The translations under genes were made by a program, and so were the position numbers. DNA of 64,000 nt from JAICSD01 sp963836665. Lineage in GTDB: Bacteria > Acidobacteriota > Vicinamibacteria > Vicinamibacterales > 2-12-FULL-66-21. The notes under the pieces are model-generated. The model had not been told where the DNA came from. It did no database searches and was given only the letters and a program-made list of their open reading frames with translations. The DNA lies in the NCBI GenBank assembly GCA_963836665.1, contig CAWIKL010000001.1, positions 1,240,001 through 1,304,000 on the forward strand. The letters are read 5' to 3'. This document shows positions 30,505-38,387 of this stretch, in pieces; the first letter of the stretch is position 1, and each line of letters opens with the position of its first letter.

Positions 30505-31179
30505 ATGTCGGAGCCGATCGATCCGCGCTGGCCAAAGGTGCTATCCCTGACCGTGCATGAATTCCGCACGCCGATGACGGTCGTCGCCGGCTATATCCGG
30601 ATGCTGCTCAAGGAGCGGGCCGGGGCGGTAACCGACCAGCAGCGGCGCCTGCTCGAAGAGGCGGAGAAGTCGTGCGGGCGGCTGTCGGCGCTGGTGTCGG
30701 AGCTCTCGGAGCTGTCGAACCTCGAAGGAGGCGCTCTCACATTCAACCGCCAGGCGACCGACTTGCGCGCCGCGATCCGGGCAGCCGTCGAGCAGCTTCC
30801 GCCCTTGCCAGACCGCGACGTTCCCGTCGAGGTGAACCTGTTCGACGGGCCGGCGACAATTGGCGGCGATCCCGTACGCCTCGCGCAGGCATTCGGCGCG
30901 CTCTGTGGTGCGCTCCGCCGCGAGATCATCACCGCCGAGCCGCTGAGAGTCCGCGAGGTCGCCGCGGCCGGCGGCGGGTTCGAGTTCCACATCGGCGACC
31001 CGGACGCGCTGACGGTGATCGCCGGCGACAACGAACGCCCGGCCTTCGACGAATGGCGGGGGGGTGTGGGGTTGAGTTTGCTGGTGGCGCGGCGCATCAT
31101 CGCTGCCCATGGCGGCCGCGTCTGGGGGGCACCCGGAGGCCGCAAGGCGGGGGCGGGCGTCAACATCCCGCCGCTCTGA
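30505..31179 (+). CDS. Soluble sensor-less histidine kinase
   Basis: A 224-aa histidine kinase core without TM or sensor domain. The HisKA phospho-acceptor block is VHEFRTPMTVVAGYIRML (His 18). The N-box is weak (GDPVRLAQAFGALCGALRRE lacks the usual N-x3-N). The G2-like box GVGLSLLVARRIIAAHGGRVWG is present. The kinase may be cytoplasmic and depend on another protein for input, or be partly degenerate. It diverges from msrP across 54 bases. No response regulator adjoins; the nearest is the sigma54 regulator at 34,544. Confidence 0.72.
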   Translation: MSEPIDPRWPKVLSLTVHEFRTPMTVVAGYIRMLLKERAGAVTDQQRRLLEEAEKSCGRLSALVSELSELSNLEGGALTFNRQATDLRAAIRAAVEQLPPLPDRDVPVEVNLFDGPATIGGDPVRLAQAFGALCGALRREIITAEPLRVREVAAAGGGFEFHIGDPDALTVIAGDNERPAFDEWRGGVGLSLLVARRIIAAHGGRVWGAPGGRKAGAGVNIPPL

Positions 31180-31191
31180 GGCGTCGCGCGT

Positions 31192-31398
31192 TCACGCGGG
31201 CTTGCGCGCCGCGACAACAATGAACCCACTCAGCATACGGGTCGGCGGCAACGGCAGCCGGCGATCAATGAGCCAGACCACACCGGTCAGCAACCGCAGC
31301 AGGTAGAGCGTCTTGTCCTTGACCAGATGCAAAAAGGCATCCCTGCCGACCTCAGGCGCACCGTTTGCAAGATTGTCATGGCCGAGGTGCGCATCAGA
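31192..31398 (-). pseudogene. C-terminal remnant of a methyltransferase
   Basis: On the minus strand bases 31192-31398 read DAFLHLVKDKTLYLLRLLTGVVWL-type residues ending IVVAARKPA before a stop. This resembles the C-terminal end of class I SAM methyltransferases. The frame upstream of it is only antisense to the plus-strand methyltransferase gene, so no N-terminal part remains in place. It looks like a leftover fragment truncated by a past rearrangement. Confidence is moderate because the fragment is short. Confidence 0.4.
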
Positions 31399-32196
31399 AT
31401 GACCGCGACAACCCGAACCGACGCCATGCAGGAATGGGAGCGCGCCGAGATCGCGCGCAGCTCCGTCGAAGCAACACTCACCGCCGACGCGGCTCTGCGC
31501 GTCGCGCCCGACACGTTCGCGCGCTACGCGCATCCGCCCGGCGATACTGCTTATCCGCTCGAGTACGCGTATCACCAGCTCGGCGACGTCGCGGGTCAGC
31601 GGGTCGTCGATTTCGGCTGCGGCTCTGGAGCCAACACAGCGTTACTGGCCAATCGCGGTGCGCACGTCTGGGCGATCGACATCTCGGAGGATCTGCTGCG
31701 TCTCGGCCAGCGGAGGCTAGCGGTCAGCGACCGCGCGGGGGAGGCGACGTTCATCGCGGCCTCGGCGCACGACCTTCCCTTCCCCGACAACTCCGTCGAT
31801 GTCGTGTTCGGGATGGCGATCCTGCATCACCTCGATCTCGACCTCGTGTCGCGCGAGGTGCGGCGGGTGCTCAAGCCCGGCGGCCGAGCGATCTTCAAGG
31901 AACCCGTGCGCAACTCCGCGGTGGTCCGGTTGGTACGCAGGCTGATCCCGTATCGAGCGCCCGACATCTCTCCGTACGAGCGGCCGCTGACCGACGCCGA
32001 GGTCGAGCGGTTCACGCGTGGATTCAGCGCCGCCTCGGTGCGAGCCTTCGCACTGCCGCACGTGCAGGCCGGCAGCGTCTTGCCGGTGGTGAAGCATTAC
32101 TGGCAGCAGCTCTACGAGCTGGACCGGGCGCTCTTGTTGCGCGTGCCGTGGCTCGCGCGCTATGCCTCGGTCAGGGTCATCTCGTTGACGAAGTGA
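31399..32196 (+). CDS. Class I SAM-dependent methyltransferase
   Basis: A 265-aa methyltransferase. Motif I is VVDFGCGSGANTALLANRGAHVWAIDIS (about 67-94); motif II/III is the block DLPFPDNSVDVVFGMAILHHLDLD, followed by the post-II block VLKPGGRAIFKEPVRN. This pattern is typical of UbiE/COQ5-like small-molecule methyltransferases. GAGGTG about 10 bases before ATG 31399 is the best ribosome site; ATG 31378 is a possible alternative. The gene ends 20 bases inside the converging beta-helix gene. The substrate cannot be told. Confidence 0.85.
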   Translation: MTATTRTDAMQEWERAEIARSSVEATLTADAALRVAPDTFARYAHPPGDTAYPLEYAYHQLGDVAGQRVVDFGCGSGANTALLANRGAHVWAIDISEDLLRLGQRRLAVSDRAGEATFIAASAHDLPFPDNSVDVVFGMAILHHLDLDLVSREVRRVLKPGGRAIFKEPVRNSAVVRLVRRLIPYRAPDISPYERPLTDAEVERFTRGFSAASVRAFALPHVQAGSVLPVVKHYWQQLYELDRALLLRVPWLARYASVRVISLTK

Positions 32197-33958
32197 CCTC
32201 CAGCCCCTTGACGACTGCATCGGCGAGCGCGCGCATCCTCTGGTAGTCGGTCCCGGCCTCGCCGGTTTTCTCCGGATCGAACGGTAGGTCGAAGCGGTTT
32301 CCGGGAGGATAGCGACTGTTCGGACCGCCGCCCAGCCAGTTGTTGGTCACCGTTGGCGCGACAAAGAACGTCTGCAGCGTCAGCGCCCCCGTCGACGCAC
32401 CGGCCCCGTTGATGCCGTACTGGCCGTGCGGCGCGGCGTTGGCCGTGAACTTAAATCCCTCGATTTTCGGCGCGCCGTAAGCGTAGAGCAGCGTCGTCCC
32501 GTCGAAGACGAACGTGTTGCGCGCGATGCTAATGTCGCGTGGCCCGTCGCCGAGGAGCACGCCCCAGCCATTGCCGCCCATGCGCGTGGTAATCACGTCG
32601 AACAGGTTGTCTTCGATGCGGATGGCGTTGGTTTGACGGCTCGGATTCGGCGAGTCGTGCCCGAGCAGGTTGACCGCGGCTGCGACGTTGCGGACGACGT
32701 TGTGCGTGAACGCCACCGACTCGACGACGCACCAGGGACAGGCGCCCCCCTGGTTACGCGGCGTGAAGAGCACGGCATAGCCAGGCTGCGCCGCCTGCCA
32801 GTTGTTCTCGATCAGGTTTGAATCGACAGTGACGCGGCGCGCGTTCTTCAATTCCAAGATGTTCTTGATTTGCCAGTGCGTGGCTTCCTTGGGCACAGTG
32901 CCCGGCGTGCCGGCCACGCCGCTATCGGTGAAGCGCGGCGCCGTCACGATCCATGCCTGCAACGGCGCGCCGGGGGTACGTCCATAAACCACGTAATCGG
33001 CGGCGCCTGGAACGGGCGTCCAGGTGATCGCCACTGCCCCGCCGGGCGACGTGACGCTCACTTCAGCCGATGCCTCCGATGTTGCCGTCGATCCCTGTCC
33101 TGACGGCCGGCGCGCGGCGATCCGGTAGGCATAGGTCCCGGCCGGCAGCGTCCCATGCGCTTCAGCCGCGGCGGCCGCGCCGGTTGGTGCGGCGACAATG
33201 GGTTGGCGCCAGGACATCGGACGCGACATCTGATTGAACCGCACGATGACGTCGGCGCTGACGAGATCGGGGATCGACGGATCGGCCCCACCCAGCAGGA
33301 ACACTTCGCCGGATGCTTCGAGGTAGTTGTTCTCGATCGTGAAGGGTCCCGGTCCGTTCCACCCGGCGATCGCCTGCGCGTCGGCGCCGACGGCCTTGAT
33401 ATCGCTGACGTGGCAATTGCTGACGGTCACGGATCGTCCGTTCAGGGCAATCCCGCGCTTCTGACCGGTCAGCGGATCGCCATGCACGTAGAGGTGATCG
33501 AGCACGATATCGAACGGTACCTGAGCCAGCTGCGACTGCGCCGGCGAGCCGTCGCCGATCTGAAGGATGTCGCCGAAACCGTCTTTGTTCGCGGGAAACT
33601 CGACGAAGCCGATGCGCCAGCCGTGCGCGCCTGGCGCCGTGCGCAGCGCGGGGCTGCTGTTGGCTGACACCAAGCGCGCGAACCGCGCGGCCGACGCTGG
33701 CGTGACGCGTTGCTTGGGCGGCGGCAGTTGATCGTCGGGCAGGTTCGTGCGCACGGTGACGGGTGTCTCGCCATCGAAGGAGGGCAGCAGAAAATTCCCG
33801 GTGAATGTCGCTCCGGCTTCGAGGCGGATCTCGTCGCCCGAGCGCGCCGCGTTCAACGCCGCCTGCAGATCATCGCCGGTGCGCACGACGCGGACCGATG
33901 ACCGAAACGGTGCAGACGCCGACACAACCATCGCGAGCAACATCACGCCTCGACGCAT
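32177..33958 (-). CDS. Secreted right-handed beta-helix protein with an inserted Fn3-like domain
   Basis: A 593-aa exported protein (signal peptide about 1-17). The N-terminal and C-terminal parts are parallel beta-helix repeats rich in N-x-(L/I/V) rungs, e.g. VTVSNCHVSDI, FTIENNYLEAS, VTVDSNLIENNW, IRIEDNLFDVI, ISIARNTFVFD. A fibronectin-III-like insert (about residues 260-355, including GTYAYRIAARRPSGQGSTATSEA and ITWTPVPGAADYVVYGR) splits the helix. The fold is typical of polysaccharide lyases and alginate epimerases, but catalytic residues cannot be assigned. It ends 20 bases inside the converging methyltransferase gene. Confidence 0.8.
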   Translation of the reverse strand: MRRGVMLLAMVVSASAPFRSSVRVVRTGDDLQAALNAARSGDEIRLEAGATFTGNFLLPSFDGETPVTVRTNLPDDQLPPPKQRVTPASAARFARLVSANSSPALRTAPGAHGWRIGFVEFPANKDGFGDILQIGDGSPAQSQLAQVPFDIVLDHLYVHGDPLTGQKRGIALNGRSVTVSNCHVSDIKAVGADAQAIAGWNGPGPFTIENNYLEASGEVFLLGGADPSIPDLVSADVIVRFNQMSRPMSWRQPIVAAPTGAAAAAEAHGTLPAGTYAYRIAARRPSGQGSTATSEASAEVSVTSPGGAVAITWTPVPGAADYVVYGRTPGAPLQAWIVTAPRFTDSGVAGTPGTVPKEATHWQIKNILELKNARRVTVDSNLIENNWQAAQPGYAVLFTPRNQGGACPWCVVESVAFTHNVVRNVAAAVNLLGHDSPNPSRQTNAIRIEDNLFDVITTRMGGNGWGVLLGDGPRDISIARNTFVFDGTTLLYAYGAPKIEGFKFTANAAPHGQYGINGAGASTGALTLQTFFVAPTVTNNWLGGGPNSRYPPGNRFDLPFDPEKTGEAGTDYQRMRALADAVVKGLEVTSSTR

Positions 33959-34135
33959 GAGCTCACGCGCTGCAAACCGGCCGCCGTTGCTGGCAGCCGG
34001 TCCCCGGAACCGACTCTTTCTCGATGCGAGTGGCTGGGCTCATCACTGCTTTTCGAGCCGCCCGGGGGCGGGTGCGGACCATACGCCGCAGCCACACCGG
34101 GCAGAACCTCGAAACTCGTCCCGAATCGGATGGAA

Positions 34136-34372
34136 TCAGGCGGTGCGGCGAACGACCGCTGCCAAACCGATGAGCATGGTCCCAATCACGACCATGGCGG
34201 CCTCCTCGCGCAGGACCGGCACAGGCGACCGCACCTGTTGAGCCGCAACCGTGGCGCTTGCGTTCGTCTCGTCCTGTGTCGCCATGGTCCCTGCGAGCGC
34301 GGGAGCCGCCGCCGTCACGGTCAGAGTGAACATGAGTGAAGCCAGATACTTACTTCTAATATTTCCCCTCAT
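34136..34372 (-). CDS. Small secreted protein with PEP-CTERM-like tail
   Basis: A 78-aa product with an N-terminal signal peptide (MRGNIRSKYLASLMF... cut near PALAG), a Thr/Ala-rich stretch of about 30 residues, and a C-terminal motif PVPVLREEAAM, then hydrophobic VVIGTMLIGLAAVV and a terminal RRTA. The order short motif, TM helix, Arg cluster is the plan of PEP-CTERM/exosortase sorting signals, although the canonical PEP triplet is not present. It diverges from the sigma54 response regulator at 34,544 and might be an EPS-associated surface protein. The 171-bp gap between the two is AT-richer than its surroundings. No function is assigned. Confidence 0.5.
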   Translation of the reverse strand: MRGNIRSKYLASLMFTLTVTAAAPALAGTMATQDETNASATVAAQQVRSPVPVLREEAAMVVIGTMLIGLAAVVRRTA

Positions 34373-34543
34373 GGCGGTTCTACTTATCAATGGATGTACC
34401 AGCCAAAATCGGGCGAATTTGGCATCGCACTACCCATTTTCAGGGGGTGCCTGGGGATAGGTGCTTTCTGTTGAGGTACAGGTTTTGAATAGAGTGGGAA
34501 ACGGATTGGACACTCGAAGAAAACTGCATTCAAAGCATACACG

Positions 34544-36103
34544 ATGAAAAAGCCTTACGTCGCCATTGTCGATGATGATGCGGGGTTCGCGCAGTATCTG
34601 CGCACCTTCCTTTCCCTGCGGGGGTACGAAGCGCGCTGCTATACACGAGGCGACGAGCTTCTGGCCTCTATGAAACAGAGCGAGGCACCTGACGTGGTGC
34701 TGCTCGATGTGATGATGCCCGGTCTGGACGGGATGGCGACGCTGCGAGCGTTGAAGGCCTCCCGCCCCGAAGCCCAGGTCATCATGCTGTCCGGACGCAA
34801 CCAAGCGTCGACCATCGTTGAGGCGGTCCGCCTTGGTGCAGCCGACTATGTCGTCAAGCCCGACGATCCGGAAGGGCTCGGCGAGATCGCCCTCGATGTC
34901 GCTATCAAGAATGCGATCGAGAAGAATCGCCTGGTCTCGGAGCTCAGCGAGCTGCGTCAGCAGCTCTCCGACGACGAGGATCGAGCGGTGTGGGGCAACA
35001 GCGAAAAGATGCGCGCGATCGCGACGGTAATCGAGCAGGTCGCCGACAGCGACGTCGGCGTCCTGATCCGCGGGGAAAGCGGAGTGGGCAAGGAACTGGT
35101 GGCGCGGGCGATTCACCAGCGTTCGACGCGTCACAATCGTCCGTTCGTGAAGGTCAATTGCGCGGCGCTGCCGGCGGAGTTGCTCGAGAGCGAGCTCTTC
35201 GGTCACGAGCGCGGGGCGTTTACCGGCGCGGCCAACACCCGCATCGGCAAATTCGAGCAGGCGGACACCGGAACGCTGATGCTGGACGAGATCGGCGAGA
35301 TGAAGCCGGCGCTGCAGGCCAAGCTGCTGCACGTGCTGCAGGATGGCGAGTTCACCAAGCTGGGCAGCAACAAGCGCATCCAGGTCGACGTGCGCATCGT
35401 GGCGGCAACCAACCGCGATCTCGAGAAGATGATGCTCAGCGGTGATTTCCGCGAGGACCTCTACTATCGCCTCAAGGTAATCGAGCTCTTCGTGCCGCCG
35501 CTGCGCGAGCGGCGCGACGAAACCCCGACGCTGATCGACTTCTTCATCGCGCGATACGCGCGCAAGTACAACCGTCCGGCTCGCCCTCTTTCCGAGCCGC
35601 TGCGGCAGCTCTTCCTGCAGTACCAGTGGCCGGGCAACATCCGCGAGCTGGAAAACATGATCAAGCGGGTCGTCATCCTGCAGGACGAGCAGCTGGTGAT
35701 TCGGGAGATCGAGCGCAACATGCAACGGACCATGGCGGCGGCCGCGCAGGCGCAGGCGGCCGCGCCCGCGGTCGCAGCGGCATTCGCGATGCCGGCCGCG
35801 ATGGCAGGCGGCGGTTACGGCGGACCGATGCCGCCGCTGACCTACCCGCCGGCGGCCGCGGCTCCCGAGGACGCGTCGATGGACGAGGACGACGCGACGG
35901 TCGTTGGCGAAGGTGGGGGCGAGCGGCCGAATGGATCGCTCGCATCGGTCGCGAAGGCGGCGTCGATGAAAGCGGAGCGTGCGGCGATCGAGCAGACGCT
36001 GCGACAGGTGCACTGGAACCGCCGCAAGGCGGCGCAGATCCTGGGCGTCAGTTACAAGACGCTGCTCAACAAGATCAAGGAGTGCGGTATCTCGCGCGCC
36101 TGA
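34544..36103 (+). CDS. Sigma54-dependent response regulator (NtrC/PrsR type)
   Basis: A 519-aa transcriptional activator. Residues 1-120 form a receiver domain with VDDDAGF (acidic pocket), the phospho-acceptor Asp in VVLLDVMMPGLDG, and a Lys in YVVKPDD. Residues about 145-385 are the sigma54-interaction AAA+ domain: Walker A GESGVGKE, the GAFTGA loop contacting sigma54, Walker B TLMLDEIGEM, sensor VAATNRDL and arginine finger region WPGNIRELENM. An Ala/Pro-rich linker (about 400-450) leads to a Fis-type helix-turn-helix, RKAAQILGVSYKTLLNKIKE. No kinase gene adjoins. It is the probable master activator of the sigma54 promoters in the EPS locus. Confidence 0.94.
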   Translation: MKKPYVAIVDDDAGFAQYLRTFLSLRGYEARCYTRGDELLASMKQSEAPDVVLLDVMMPGLDGMATLRALKASRPEAQVIMLSGRNQASTIVEAVRLGAADYVVKPDDPEGLGEIALDVAIKNAIEKNRLVSELSELRQQLSDDEDRAVWGNSEKMRAIATVIEQVADSDVGVLIRGESGVGKELVARAIHQRSTRHNRPFVKVNCAALPAELLESELFGHERGAFTGAANTRIGKFEQADTGTLMLDEIGEMKPALQAKLLHVLQDGEFTKLGSNKRIQVDVRIVAATNRDLEKMMLSGDFREDLYYRLKVIELFVPPLRERRDETPTLIDFFIARYARKYNRPARPLSEPLRQLFLQYQWPGNIRELENMIKRVVILQDEQLVIREIERNMQRTMAAAAQAQAAAPAVAAAFAMPAAMAGGGYGGPMPPLTYPPAAAAPEDASMDEDDATVVGEGGGERPNGSLASVAKAASMKAERAAIEQTLRQVHWNRRKAAQILGVSYKTLLNKIKECGISRA

Positions 36104-36112
36104 GTCTCTGCA

Positions 36113-37018
36113 TCCTTATCCGAGGGGCGTTGCCCCTCGGACTCCCTCACAGCCTCTCTCGCGCGCCGCTCCGTTATTATCCGAGGGGCGTTGCCCCTCG
36201 GACTCCCCGACAGCCTCTCTCGCGCGCCGCTCCGTTTTCATCCGAGGGGCGTTGCCCCTCGGACTCCCCGACAGCCTCTCTCGCGCGCCGCTCCGTTTTC
36301 ATCCGAGGGGCGTTGCCCCTCGGACTCCCCGACAGCCTCTCTCGCGCGCCGCTCCGTCGGCGCGCTCCGTTCGTCTGGCTCGACTCGCTGCGCTCGCTCG
36401 CATCGTCCTGACCAGCAAGGTCGCCCCCTCGGACTCCCCCACAGCCTCTCTCGCGCGCCGCTCCGTCGGCGCGCTCCGTTCGTCTGGCTCGACTCGCTGC
36501 GCTCGCTCGCATCGTCCTGACCAGCAAGGTCGCCCCCTCGGACTCCCCCACAGCCTCTCTCGCGCGCCGCTGCATTTTCATCCGAGGGGCCGTGCCCCTC
36601 GGACTCCCCGACAGCCTCTCTCGCGCGCCGCTCCGTCGGCGCGCTCCGTTCGTCTGGCTCGACTCGCTGCGCTCGCTCGCATCGTCCTGACCAGCAAGGT
36701 CGCCCCCTCGGACTCCCCCACAGCCTCTCTCGCGCGCCGCTGCATTTTCATCCGAGGGGCCGTGCCCCTCGGACTCCCCGACAGCCTCTCTCGCGCGCCG
36801 CTCCGTCGGCGCGCTCCGTTCGTCTGGCTCGACTCGCTGCGCTCGCTCGCATCGTCCTGACCAGCAGGGTCGCCCCTCGGACTCCCCGACAGCCTCTCTC
36901 GCGCACCGCTGCGTCGGCGCGCTCCGTTCGTCTGGCTCGACGCTGCGCTCGCTCGCATCGTCCTGACCAGCAGCATCGCCCCCTCGGACTCCGCCACACG
37001 CTCGCTCGCACTGCGCTG
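36113..37018. repeat. 900-bp array of palindrome-bearing repeats
   Basis: Non-coding array between the two sigma54 regulator genes. The core CTCGGACTCC occurs 11 times (about 36136, 36197, 36258, 36319, 36428, 36537, 36598, 36707, 36768, 36876, 36982). Two unit types alternate. The short unit (about 61 bp) has the palindrome CCGAGGGGC-GTT-GCCCCTCGG, then GACTCCC and CTCTCTCGCGCGCCGCTCCGT. The long unit (about 108 bp) lacks the palindrome's left arm and carries an extra segment with GTTCGTCTGGCTCGACTCG and CATCGTCCTGACCAGCA. The first four units are short; later ones are mixed. Long open frames across it are repeat artefacts. The exact copy number may be affected by assembly. The rest of 36,104-37,280 holds a sigma54 promoter and no other gene. 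Confidence 0.85.
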
Positions 37019-37169
37019 AGCCCATCAGTCAAAACTTATGAGCTGGGTTCCTCTTGAGGTTGCGAGCACCTCGAGGATTCAACCTCGAATCTCCACACAG
37101 TAAGCACGCGTTTACCACTCGACGAGCGGCAGCACATTTCTCACCTCGGCCTTCTCCCCCCTCCGCCCG

Positions 37170-37185
37170 GTGTTTTCACCAACAC
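37170..37185. promoter_or_regulatory. Inverted repeat upstream of sigma54 promoter
   Basis: GTGTT-TTCACC-AACAC is a perfect 5-bp dyad with a 6-base spacer, located about 20 bases before the -24 element at 37,205. It could be an activator-binding site, but that is inference from position alone. Confidence 0.3.
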
Positions 37186-37204
37186 TTCCAAAGTTTTACT
37201 GTCG

Positions 37205-37220
37205 TGGCACCCCGCTTGCT
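37205..37220 (+). promoter_or_regulatory. Sigma54 (-24/-12) promoter of the EPS operon
   Basis: TGGCAC (37205-37210) and TTGCT (37216-37220) with the invariant GG and GC exactly ten bases apart. This matches the consensus TGGCACG-N4-TTGCW at every key position but one. The predicted start of transcription is about 37,231. It lies 60-70 bases before the translation start of the second sigma54 activator, and all genes to 51,624 follow on the same strand with short gaps or overlaps. Confidence 0.85.
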
Positions 37221-37280
37221 GAACTACATGGCGTGCAGTGGCCCACTCCGCCGAGGTTGTGCGAGGCGAGCGACGACGAC

Positions 37281-38387
37281 GTGCCGCCGGTGAGCACTGA
37301 TGCGCCACCTGCTGCATCTTCGCGCCGCGTCACGGGTGAGTTGCTCGGCGCGAGTGATCAGATGCGCGAGGTGCGCGAGCTGGTCGAACGGGTCGCGGAC
37401 ACCGACGTCACCGTTCTGATCCGCGGCGAGAGCGGCACCGGTAAGGAACTGGTCGCGCGCGCGGTGCACGCGGCGTCGCCGCGGCGCGAGCGGACGTTCG
37501 TCAAGGTCAACTGCGCGGCGCTGCCAGCGGAGCTGCTCGAGTCGGAACTGTTCGGGTTCGAGCGGGGCGCCTTCACCGGCGCGATGCAGCACAAGCCCGG
37601 CAAGTTCGAGTTCGCCAACCACGGCACGATGTTCCTCGACGAGATCAGCGAGATGGGCGCGCCGCTGCAGTCCAAGCTGCTGCAGGTGCTGCAGGACGGC
37701 GTGTTCGCGCGGCTCGGGGGCCGCGAGGACGTGCGCGTCGACGTCCGCGTCGTCGCCGCGACCAACCGCGACCTCGAACTGGCTGTGGCCGACGGGCAGC
37801 TGCGCGAGGACCTCTACTTCCGCCTCAACGTCGTCTGTATCACGCTGCCGCCGCTGCGGCAGCGGCGCGACGAAATCCCGGCGTTGACGCAGTACTTCCT
37901 CGAGCAGTACTCCGCGCACTACAACAAGCCGGCGCCCGCGCTCGCCACCGACACGCTGCGACTGTTCGCCGAGTACGAGTGGCCGGGCAACGTGCGCGAG
38001 CTCGAGAACCTGGTCAAGCGGATGGTGATCCTCGGCACCGACGCGCCGATCCGGCGCGAGGTCGCTGACGCGATCGCGGGGCGAGTCGCGGTCACGGGCC
38101 CGATCCCGGCGCTGCAGACGACCAGCACCACGGCACCGGCCGCGCCGCCGGTCACGCCGCCGGTCGCGGCCGCGGCGGTACCGCCGGCGCCGCCGCAGCC
38201 GATCCCGCTAGCCGGATCGCTGAAAGACATCGCCCGGTCCGCCGCGCGTGTAGCGGAGCGCGAGTTGATCTACCGGACGCTGCAGCAGACGCGGTGGAAC
38301 CGGCGCGAGGCGGCGGAGATCCTCGGCATCAGCTACAAGGCGCTCCTTTACAAGATCAAGGAAGCCGAGCTCGACAAAGCTTCATGA
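37281..38387 (+). CDS. Sigma54 activator without receiver domain
   Basis: About 368 aa. The AAA+ sigma54 domain is near the N-terminus, beginning at LLGASDQMREVRELVERVA. It includes Walker A GESGTGKE, GAFTGA, Walker B TMFLDEISEM, VAATNRDL and WPGNVRELENL. A Pro/Ala-rich linker and a Fis-type HTH (REAAEILGISYKALLYKIKE) follow. There is no receiver, so activity may be set by abundance or a partner protein. The frame is open to 37,170, but that would place the promoter at 37,205 inside the gene; GTG 37281 (or 37290) downstream of the predicted transcript start is more reasonable. It resembles the regulator at 34,544 and may be a duplicate. Its stop overlaps the next start (ATGA). Confidence 0.88.
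   Translation: MPPVSTDAPPAASSRRVTGELLGASDQMREVRELVERVADTDVTVLIRGESGTGKELVARAVHAASPRRERTFVKVNCAALPAELLESELFGFERGAFTGAMQHKPGKFEFANHGTMFLDEISEMGAPLQSKLLQVLQDGVFARLGGREDVRVDVRVVAATNRDLELAVADGQLREDLYFRLNVVCITLPPLRQRRDEIPALTQYFLEQYSAHYNKPAPALATDTLRLFAEYEWPGNVRELENLVKRMVILGTDAPIRREVADAIAGRVAVTGPIPALQTTSTTAPAAPPVTPPVAAAAVPPAPPQPIPLAGSLKDIARSAARVAERELIYRTLQQTRWNRREAAEILGISYKALLYKIKEAELDKAS

Noticed and set aside
34036..34049. Possible sigma54 motif TGGGCTCATCACTGC upstream of the response regulator.
   Set aside because: Only the GG/GC spacing fits; the surrounding bases are far from consensus and it is about 500 bases from the gene.
34422..34436. Minus-strand GGGTAGTGCGATGC near the PEP-CTERM-like gene as a sigma54 promoter.
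   Set aside because: Spacing fits but only the TGG and TGC cores match; chance occurrence is likely in GC-rich DNA.
36113..37018. Several long open frames and a CRISPR-like repeat pattern.
   Set aside because: The frames encode only the repeat unit in all registers. The units are contiguous or of two nested lengths rather than constant repeat plus unique spacers, and no cas genes are near.
37045..37135. tRNA-like stretch on the minus strand (T-arm-like TCGAG / CTCGA hairpin, D-arm-like GAGTGGTAAACG).
   Set aside because: No 7-bp acceptor stem can be formed, the anticodon stem is mostly G-U pairs, and the loop lacks TTC. It is not a credible tRNA.
37170..37280. Upstream start of the second sigma54 activator at 37170.
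   Set aside because: It would place the strong sigma54 promoter inside the gene, and the added residues have no domain character.
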